A stretch of 64,000 bases of DNA. It comes from Actinobacillus capsulatus DSM 19761. Its GTDB lineage: Bacteria; Pseudomonadota; Gammaproteobacteria; Enterobacterales; Pasteurellaceae. The DNA lies in NCBI RefSeq assembly GCF_000374285.1, contig NZ_KB893930.1:206550-270549 (forward strand), read 5' to 3'. Below, piece by piece: positions 57,931 through 64,000 of the stretch. A model generated the notes under the pieces. The model worked only from the letters and a program-made list of their open reading frames with translations. It ran no database searches and was not told the DNA's origin. Within the stretch, counting starts at the first letter, position 1; every line of letters begins with the position of its first letter. Both the position numbers and the translations under genes were made by a program.

Positions 57931-60900
57931 ATGTATGTAAATAAAAAAATGAGTAAAACGATAATTGCATTAGCTTTATCATCTCTTTATACAACATCTA
58001 TGGCAAATGAATTAACCACGGTAACGGTTACTGCTGATAACTTAAATAAAGTTATTGTTAATTCAGATAATAATTTAAATCTTGCAGCACAAGGAAATAC
58101 ATTAAATATTTCTTCTGCTGATAATGTCGCATTTTCGTCAGTAAAGACAACGACATTACGTAGTGATGCAATTAATGCAACTCAAATTAATACTGCTTCA
58201 ATGACTGCATCTGGGGCTGTAAATGCAACCCAAATTAATACCGCTTCATTAACGGCTTCAGGCGCAGTAAATGCAACCCAAATCAATACAGCAGCACTCA
58301 CTGCTTCAGGTGCAGTAAATGCAACTAAAGTGAACACAATTGCATTAACAGCTTCAGAAGCGGTTAATTCTGCACAGGTAAATGCGCTGAATGTTGCGGC
58401 AAATGTTGTAAATGCGACGACTTCAAATACGAATCGCTTAAATACTTTTACTGTAAGTACCAATGAAATTGATGCAAAAACGATTAATAGCACACAAGTA
58501 AATACTGACTCAATTACCGCAAGCGCAGCGGTAAACGCAACGCAAATCAATACGGCATCGTTAACCGCTTCAAATGCGGTGAATTCGCAAAAAATTAATG
58601 CGGAGAATGTGAAGTCAACAACGGTTGATGCTAAAGTGGTAAATGCAACTCAAGTGAATGCCGATTCAATTACCGCACGTGCCGCAGTAAATGCTACCCA
58701 AATTAACACCGCTTCATTAACGGCTTCCGGGGCAGTGAATGCGACGCAAATCAATACGGCATCATTAACAGCATCAAATGCAGTAAATGCAACGCAAATT
58801 AATACGGCATCGTTAACTGCTTCAAATGCGGTAAATTCACAAAAAGTGAATGCGGAAAACGTGAAATCAACAACAGTTAATGCTAAAGCGATAAACGCAA
58901 CGCAAGTAAATACCGATTCAATTACAGCGAAAGCGGCAGTAAATGCAACACAAGTTAACACAGCTTCATTAACAGCGTCAGATGCAGTGAATGCGGCAGA
59001 AGTTAATACTGCGTCATTAACAGCTTCAAATTCGGTTAATACAGCAAAAGTTAACGCAGAAAAAGTTAATACAAATTACTTAGCTGCATCAGGCGTTATT
59101 GACGCTGCTCGTGTAAGAACCGGTTCATTAGCGGCTTCAGGTGTGATTGATGCAGCACGTATCAGAACTGGTTCATTATCTGCTTCGGGAATTGTTGATG
59201 CGGCTCGTGTAAGAACAGAATCATTAGCGGTTTCCGGTGTACTTGATGCGAATAGAATCCGTACAGCAAGCTTCTCTTCAAATACCGTTAATACAGATAA
59301 TTTACACGTAGTAAATACGATTAATGTTGCAGATGGACCAAAAATTAGCTCAAACGGTATTACTAATTTAGCTGCTGGTGATATTTCTGAATTCAGTACA
59401 GATGCAATCAATGGTGGACAGCTATATCAAATTTTAGTGAGTAATGCATTACTTTATTATCCAAATATTGCTCCTTCAGAGTTAGTAAGTAACACGGGTT
59501 TAACAAATGCCTCAGAGAGTACTGAAGCAGCGCCTAGAAGTAGCCGTAGCAGAAGATCATTAGATAGTTTTGAGGATTTCAGCGCGGATCCTGAATTAAT
59601 GACGATGACAGTCGATCCAGTAAACCTTATTCTGGAAAGTGTAGATAGCGCAACGACGGAAGCATTCCTTGAAACCTCAGCAGTCGTATCTACTGCAGAT
59701 ATAGCAACCTCTGCACGTGTAAATGTAGATCAAATTGTTGCAGGTACAACAGACGTCGCTCGTGTAAATGTAGATCAAATTAATGGTGGTACGGGTAATA
59801 TTTCTCGTGTTAATTCAGATCAAATTGTTGCAGGAACAGGTGATATCGCAAATGTAAATACTGATTTATTAGTTGCAGGAACAGGTAATATCGCACGTGT
59901 AAATACTGATCAACTTATTGCAGGTTCTTCTGAAATTGCACGTATTGATAGTAATGTAATGAATGCTAACCAAGCGCTAGCAACCACTTCTGTTGGTGTA
60001 GCAAACGGACCGGAGCTTACAACCGCAGGTATTGATGCTGCAGACAAAACTATTAGTAATGTTAAAGCCGGTACAAACAGTGCAGATGCGGTAAATAAAG
60101 CACAACTTGATGAAAAAGCAGATAAATCGACCGCTTATACTTTCAACGTAAGCAATAATGAGGCAGCATTAAGTGCTGATGCGTTAGCGGATACTTGGAC
60201 CTTGGAACAAGGTGATAGCTTAACTTTTGGTGCGACTTCAGATCTAAATGTGACTACAGACGGTCAAGGTAAAGTAGTATATGGCTTATCAGATGAAGTG
60301 AAATCGAAGATTGATACGGCAGCGGCAGCAAATAAAGGCGTGAATGTTTCAACTAAAGCGGCAGATGGTAAAGTTACTACCCATAACGTGAAATCTGGTG
60401 AAACGGTAGCAGTACATTCAGGTAAGAACATTGCTATTACCCAAAATGCGAATACGATTACTGTAGCAACAGTGGATAACCCAACATTTGCGAAAGTGAC
60501 TGTAGATTCTGTTTCGGTTAAAAATGGTCCGACAATTGATAGTAACGGTATTAATATGAATAACAAACGTATTACTAATGTTGCTGATGGTGTTGAAGCA
60601 GGTGATGCGGTAAATGTACGCCAGTTAAATCAAACACGTAATGATTTTGACAAACGTCTGAACCGTTTAAACAAAGATCGTAAAGCCGGTACGGCATCAG
60701 CAATTGCTACGGCTGGTTTATTACAAGCGCCAGCAGGTCAATCAGGTGTAACTGCAGCGGTTGGTCAGTATGAAAGCCAAAGTGCGGTAGCGGTAGGTTA
60801 CTCACAATCGCTACCAAGCGGTGTTGGTGTGAAAGTATCTTTCAGTGCGAATACTCGTAAAGAGCTTGGTGGTTCTATCGGTATGGGTTATTTCTGGTAA
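57931..60900 (+). CDS. Trimeric autotransporter adhesin with 16- and 15-residue repeats
   Basis: 989 residues. A signal peptide (KTIIALALSSLYTTSMANE) leads to a long low-complexity passenger. About two dozen 16-residue repeats (type AVNATQINTASLTASG, about residues 78-450) are followed by a spacer with RSSRSRRSLD and five 15-residue repeats (type QIVAGTGDIANVNTD). YadA-stalk motifs come next (DKTISNVKAGTNSADAVNKAQL and KRITNVADGVEAGDAVNVRQL). The C-terminal YadA-type membrane anchor ends MGYFW, with a terminal Trp where many anchors have Phe or Trp. Start has AGGTGGGAAT upstream. Expected at the cell surface as a trimer; a role in adhesion is inferred. Confidence 0.9.
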   Translation: MYVNKKMSKTIIALALSSLYTTSMANELTTVTVTADNLNKVIVNSDNNLNLAAQGNTLNISSADNVAFSSVKTTTLRSDAINATQINTASMTASGAVNATQINTASLTASGAVNATQINTAALTASGAVNATKVNTIALTASEAVNSAQVNALNVAANVVNATTSNTNRLNTFTVSTNEIDAKTINSTQVNTDSITASAAVNATQINTASLTASNAVNSQKINAENVKSTTVDAKVVNATQVNADSITARAAVNATQINTASLTASGAVNATQINTASLTASNAVNATQINTASLTASNAVNSQKVNAENVKSTTVNAKAINATQVNTDSITAKAAVNATQVNTASLTASDAVNAAEVNTASLTASNSVNTAKVNAEKVNTNYLAASGVIDAARVRTGSLAASGVIDAARIRTGSLSASGIVDAARVRTESLAVSGVLDANRIRTASFSSNTVNTDNLHVVNTINVADGPKISSNGITNLAAGDISEFSTDAINGGQLYQILVSNALLYYPNIAPSELVSNTGLTNASESTEAAPRSSRSRRSLDSFEDFSADPELMTMTVDPVNLILESVDSATTEAFLETSAVVSTADIATSARVNVDQIVAGTTDVARVNVDQINGGTGNISRVNSDQIVAGTGDIANVNTDLLVAGTGNIARVNTDQLIAGSSEIARIDSNVMNANQALATTSVGVANGPELTTAGIDAADKTISNVKAGTNSADAVNKAQLDEKADKSTAYTFNVSNNEAALSADALADTWTLEQGDSLTFGATSDLNVTTDGQGKVVYGLSDEVKSKIDTAAAANKGVNVSTKAADGKVTTHNVKSGETVAVHSGKNIAITQNANTITVATVDNPTFAKVTVDSVSVKNGPTIDSNGINMNNKRITNVADGVEAGDAVNVRQLNQTRNDFDKRLNRLNKDRKAGTASAIATAGLLQAPAGQSGVTAAVGQYESQSAVAVGYSQSLPSGVGVKVSFSANTRKELGGSIGMGYFW
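58160..59290 (+). repeat. 48-bp repeats and 252-bp higher-order repeat in the adhesin
   Basis: Near-identical 48-bp units encode the 16-residue motif; for example, GCAACC recurs at 58225 and 58273. A longer block beginning NAVNSQKINAENVKS recurs 252 bp apart (58573 and 58825). Both periods are multiples of three, so recombination would alter length without breaking the frame. Confidence 0.85.
59700..59970 (+). repeat. 45-bp repeats in the adhesin
   Basis: Five consecutive 15-residue repeats (QIVAGTTDVARVNVD and variants) differ in sequence from the upstream 16-residue set. Confidence 0.8.
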
Positions 60901-60921
60901 TTGATGTTTTAAAGACATAAG

Positions 60922-60954
60922 AAAAATGCGACCGGATGAGGTCGCATTTTTTTA
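60922..60954 (+). terminator. Terminator of the adhesin gene
   Basis: AATGCGACC pairs with GGTCGCATT around GGATGA/G, followed by seven T residues. Confidence 0.9.
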
Positions 60955-60961
60955 CTTAAAT

Positions 60962-61009
60962 CAAGCGGTGATTTTTGCAAAAAATTTGCAAAATTTGACC
61001 GCTTGTTTT
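60962..61009. terminator. Inverted uptake signals between adhesin and prfC
   Basis: CAAGCGGT and ACCGCTTG flank AT-rich TTTTGCAAAAAATTTGCAAAA; TTTT follows on the + strand. Convergent gene ends. Confidence 0.65.
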
Positions 61010-61012
61010 CGA

Positions 61013-62593
61013 TTAATGTTCACGTGTTTTAAAGAACTCAACATCCGGATAGCGTTCTTGCGCCAGATTTAAGTTCACCATAGTTGGTGCGATATAAGTC
61101 AAATTATCGCCACCGTCTAATGCAAGGTTTTGTTCGTTTTTGCGTTTAAACTCTTCGAATTTCTTCGCATCCTTACATTCAACCCAACGGGCAGTTGCCA
61201 CGTTTACCGCTTCGTAAATTGCTTCCACATTATATTCGGTTTTCAGACGAGAAACTACCACGTCAAACTGAAGCACACCGACCGCGCCTACAATCAAGTC
61301 ATTGTTCATTAACGGACGGAACACTTGTACAGCACCTTCTTCCGAAAGTTGAACTAAGCCTTTCAGCAATTGTTTTTGCTTAAGTGGATCTTTCAAACGA
61401 ATACGGCGGAATAGTTCCGGTGCAAAGTTCGGAATTCCAGTAAATTTCATTACTTCGCCTTGGGTGAAAGTATCGCCGATTTGGATTGTGCCGTGGTTAT
61501 GTAAACCGATAATATCGCCGGCATAGGCTTCTTCAGCGTGTGAACGATCGCCTGCCATAAAGGTTAAGGCATCGGAAATCACGACATCTTTGCCGATACG
61601 TACGTGTTTGAGCTTCATACCTTTTTCGTATTTGCCTGAAACAACGCGCATAAATGCCACTCGGTCACGGTGTTTCGGATCCATATTCGCTTGGATCTTA
61701 AATACGAAGCCAGAGAATTTTTCTTCACTTGATTCAACCGTGCGGACATCGGTTTGACGTGCTTGCGGTTTTGGTGCCCATTCGGTTAAACTGTCTAAGA
61801 AATGATCGACACCGAAGTTACCTAATGCGGTACCGAAAAATACCGGCGTTAGTTCGCCGTTGATAAAGGCTTCGTGATCAAATTCGTTTGATGCACCTTG
61901 TACAAGTTCTAATTCTTCGCGTAGTTGATTCGCTAAATCATCGCCGACTGCAGCATCAAGTTCAGGGCTGTTCAAGCCTTTTACGATACGTACTTCTTGA
62001 ATGGTTGAGCCTTGACCTGATTGGTAAAGATAGGTTTTATCTTTAGCAATATGATATACGCCTTTAAATAATTTTCCGCAACCAATCGGCCATGTAATCG
62101 GCGCACAACGAATTTTCAGTACGTTTTCTACTTCATCTAATAACTCCATCGGATCACGGATATCACGGTCGAGCTTATTCATAAAGGTTAGAATTGGTGT
62201 ATCACGCAGACGAGTAACTTCCATTAATTTAATTGTACGTTCCTCAACACCTTTTGCACTGTCGATAACCATTAAGCAGCTATCTACCGCAGTTAGTGTA
62301 CGATACGTATCTTCAGAGAAGTCTTCGTGTCCGGGCGTATCCAATAAATTGACTAAACAATCATTGTAAGGAAATTGCATTACAGACGTTGTAATAGAGA
62401 TACCACGTTGTTTTTCCATTTCCATCCAATCGGATTTTGCGTGTGCGCTAGAGCCTTTGCCCTTTACTGATCCAGCGGTTTGGATGGCATTTCCGTAAAG
62501 TAAAACTTTTTCGGTAATGGTGGTTTTACCCGCATCGGGGTGAGAAATAATCGCAAAAGTGCGGCGTTTATTGACTTCTTGTAGATATGACAT
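61013..62593 (-). CDS. prfC: PrfC, peptide chain release factor 3
   Basis: 526 residues of translational GTPase. G1 [17 protein letters not shown]3 [17 protein letters not shown]4 FMNKLDRD. It frees RF1/RF2 from the ribosome after termination. The ATG at 62593 ([11 protein letters not shown]) matches the family; an in-frame extension to 62638 is non-family. Confidence 0.96.
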   Translation of the reverse strand: MSYLQEVNKRRTFAIISHPDAGKTTITEKVLLYGNAIQTAGSVKGKGSSAHAKSDWMEMEKQRGISITTSVMQFPYNDCLVNLLDTPGHEDFSEDTYRTLTAVDSCLMVIDSAKGVEERTIKLMEVTRLRDTPILTFMNKLDRDIRDPMELLDEVENVLKIRCAPITWPIGCGKLFKGVYHIAKDKTYLYQSGQGSTIQEVRIVKGLNSPELDAAVGDDLANQLREELELVQGASNEFDHEAFINGELTPVFFGTALGNFGVDHFLDSLTEWAPKPQARQTDVRTVESSEEKFSGFVFKIQANMDPKHRDRVAFMRVVSGKYEKGMKLKHVRIGKDVVISDALTFMAGDRSHAEEAYAGDIIGLHNHGTIQIGDTFTQGEVMKFTGIPNFAPELFRRIRLKDPLKQKQLLKGLVQLSEEGAVQVFRPLMNNDLIVGAVGVLQFDVVVSRLKTEYNVEAIYEAVNVATARWVECKDAKKFEEFKRKNEQNLALDGGDNLTYIAPTMVNLNLAQERYPDVEFFKTREH

Positions 62594-62792
62594 GCTTTTC
62601 TCTAGGCTAAAATTGAAATAAAAAGGTGGATGATCCACCTTAAAAATATTGGGCTATTTTCGCTGATTTATGGGTTTAGGACAACCTAAGTATGCAAATT
62701 TATTCAAATTGAGTGACAAGTAGTCCAATTTGCTTCAAAATTTATAGAAAACGAATAATGATTATTTGATGTGTGATTGTAAGGAGGTATGA

Positions 62793-63211
62793 ATGGAATG
62801 GTTTATGTATGTGCTACGCCATACGTTTGATTATTCTGGAAGAGCAAGACGCTTAGAGTTTGCTTGGTTTATTTGGATTTATGAAGCATTTTGTTAATTA
62901 TGCTTTAGATATTTTGTTGCTATTAATTACCGCTGATGAGTGCAACGGTAAGACATTTACATGATTTAGGCTATTCCGGTTAGTGGCAATCATTGCTAGT
63001 TATTGTAAATACTTCACTGTGTGTTCTCATATTTATGCCGGATGAAATCATTGAAGCGGTATCTTCTTCTCAAAAAGGCGGATTATTTATGATGGTCAGT
63101 CTCGTGATTGTTTTTGCATATTTCTTATATCTAACATTCAAAGATGGGCAGCCATTTACCAATCGATTTGGTAAAAGTCCTAAATATTTAGTATTAAACC
63201 AATACTCATAA
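62793..63211 (+). pseudogene. DUF805 membrane protein, broken
   Basis: Begins with an intact DUF805 start (MEWFMYVLRHTFDYSGRARR) with AGGAGGTATGA upstream, then shifts frame within the first membrane segment and meets a TAA. The rest is recognisable in another frame (VRHLHDLGYSG, then a TAG where the family has Trp, WQSLLVI, and FKDGQPFTNRFGKSPKY). It has at least one frameshift and one nonsense codon. It sits in tandem with an intact paralogue. Confidence 0.85.
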
Positions 63212-63236
63212 TTTAATAAGATAAAAGGAGAACTTG

Positions 63237-63749
63237 ATGAATTGGTGTTTATTCGCATTAAAGCGAAGCTTTAACTTTTCCGATCGAGCTAGACGTAGAG
63301 AATATGGTTGGTTTTATTTAATCAATATCTTGATAGCAATTATATTAAATATCTTAGTAGGTGTTTGTTTTGCTATTGGGTTAGAAAATGTTGCAAGCGG
63401 ATTAACAATCCTGTTATACCTCTACCAATTTGCGATATTTATTCCTTCGATAAGTGTCACGACTCGACGTTTACACGATTTAGGTTGGTCTGGGTGGTGG
63501 CAGTTATTACCTTATGTGATTGTTATTATTTTAAGTATTGCAACGGTCTTCTCTTTAGGCCAAGAATTGGGAGCAATTAGTGGTGCTGAATATTCCTTAT
63601 ATTTTTTGACACTTGCAAGTATCGGCTGTATATGGATTTTTATGTTGTTTTTAATGTTTAAAGATGGTCAACGTTTCACTAACAAATATGGCGAAGATCC
63701 AAAAGCGACTAAAAACGACCGTGAATTAGCAAATTTTTTAGCAGTATAA
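63237..63749 (+). CDS. DUF805 inner-membrane protein
   Basis: 170 residues with about four hydrophobic segments. DUF805 signatures are the N-terminal NFSDRARRREYGWFYL, the central TTRRLHDLGWSGWWQLL, and the C-terminal FKDGQRFTNKYGEDP. Function of the family (E. coli YhaH/YhaI) is unknown. The ATG at 63237 has AAAGGAGAACTTG upstream; a TTG one codon earlier is less likely. It lies 25 bp after the broken copy. Confidence 0.88.
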   Translation: MNWCLFALKRSFNFSDRARRREYGWFYLINILIAIILNILVGVCFAIGLENVASGLTILLYLYQFAIFIPSISVTTRRLHDLGWSGWWQLLPYVIVIILSIATVFSLGQELGAISGAEYSLYFLTLASIGCIWIFMLFLMFKDGQRFTNKYGEDPKATKNDRELANFLAV

Positions 63750-63757
63750 ATTCAACT

Positions 63758-63793
63758 AAAAAGGGCATTTCCCTTGTGGAAAATGCCCTTTTT
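63758..63793. terminator. Terminator after the DUF805 gene
   Basis: AAAAAGGGCATTT pairs with AAATGCCCTTTTT across about 10 nt, with T-runs in both directions. Confidence 0.88.
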
Positions 63794-63852
63794 GCCTACA
63801 ATAACGACTTTTCATTTTAGGGCTTTTCCCTGTTAATCGAATAGGACAGAGA

Positions 63853-64000
63853 ATGTCACAAATTAAACTTATCGTTGGATTAGCTAACCCTGGGGCGAAA
63901 TACGAAGATACTCGCCATAATGCCGGTGAATGGCTAATTAATGAAATTGCTCGCCAATTTAATGTTAGCTTAAAAGAAGACGCTAAATTTTTTGGGAAAG
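63853..64000 (+). CDS. pth: Pth, peptidyl-tRNA hydrolase (3' end outside window)
   Basis: The first 49 codons are visible. [23 protein letters not shown] contains the family motif and the catalytic His in TRHNAG. It releases tRNA from stalled peptidyl-tRNA. AGGACAGAGA precedes the ATG. Confidence 0.96.
   Translation, partial: MSQIKLIVGLANPGAKYEDTRHNAGEWLINEIARQFNVSLKEDAKFFGK

Noticed and set aside
58182-59411. Long minus-strand ORFs opposite the adhesin repeats
   Set aside because: They are shadows produced by the repetitive codons of the adhesin; no SD, and the repeats mirror the coding strand.

Overview
The window looks like a chromosomal segment of Actinobacillus, most likely A. pleuropneumoniae or a close relative. 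Gene content is typical of Pasteurellaceae. The Apl-type DNA-uptake signal (core ACAAGCGGT) recurs throughout, often as inverted pairs that double as terminators between convergent genes. The assignment is inference from motif and gene content; no database search was run.

Layout. Positions 1-7100: the 3' end of a cysteine-containing RTX-type gene, mfd, a YeeE/TusA-like sulfur uptake pair, six tRNA genes (Gly-Leu-Gly-Leu-Leu-Gly) and a thioredoxin-fold gene. 7100-10700: the scrK-scrB-scrR sucrose operon. Its permease gene scrA lies 14 kb away (24788-26209), and both promoters carry matching ScrR-type operators. 10763-15788: a decayed DUF417 gene, miaB, and the ptsH-ptsI-crr phosphorelay, which probably also phosphorylates ScrA because ScrA has no IIA domain. 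16066-24616: thiP and thiQ, split by a 6.3 kb opposite-strand locus holding a frameshifted, roughly 2,080-codon DEAD/DEAH helicase with a DUF1998 end, of the kind found in phage-defence systems. 26471-31887: arcC and arcB for arginine/citrulline catabolism, a possible leader ORF, a small GhoT/OrtT-like membrane protein gene, a broken aphA, and dcuB.

32040-50842 is the complete dcw cluster in canonical order, mraZ-rsmH-ftsL-ftsI-murE-murF-mraY-murD-ftsW-murG-murC-ddl-ftsQ-ftsA-ftsZ-lpxC. A MraZ-type operator sits upstream. Several gaps hold hairpins or repeats, and the FtsI is unusually long. After it come SOS-controlled recN, a four-gene family-5 ABC importer, a 989-residue trimeric autotransporter built of 16- and 15-residue repeats, prfC, one broken and one intact DUF805 gene, and the start of pth at the right edge.

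The most unusual features are the helicase locus splitting thiPQ, the repeat architecture of the trimeric autotransporter, the GhoT-like small protein, a family of short palindromes whose stems covary, and a run of pseudogenes (DUF417, helicase, aphA, DUF805) that suggests ongoing gene decay in a host-restricted bacterium. Nothing here amounts to a clearly new system. The helicase locus and the adhesin repeats are the best candidates for follow-up.
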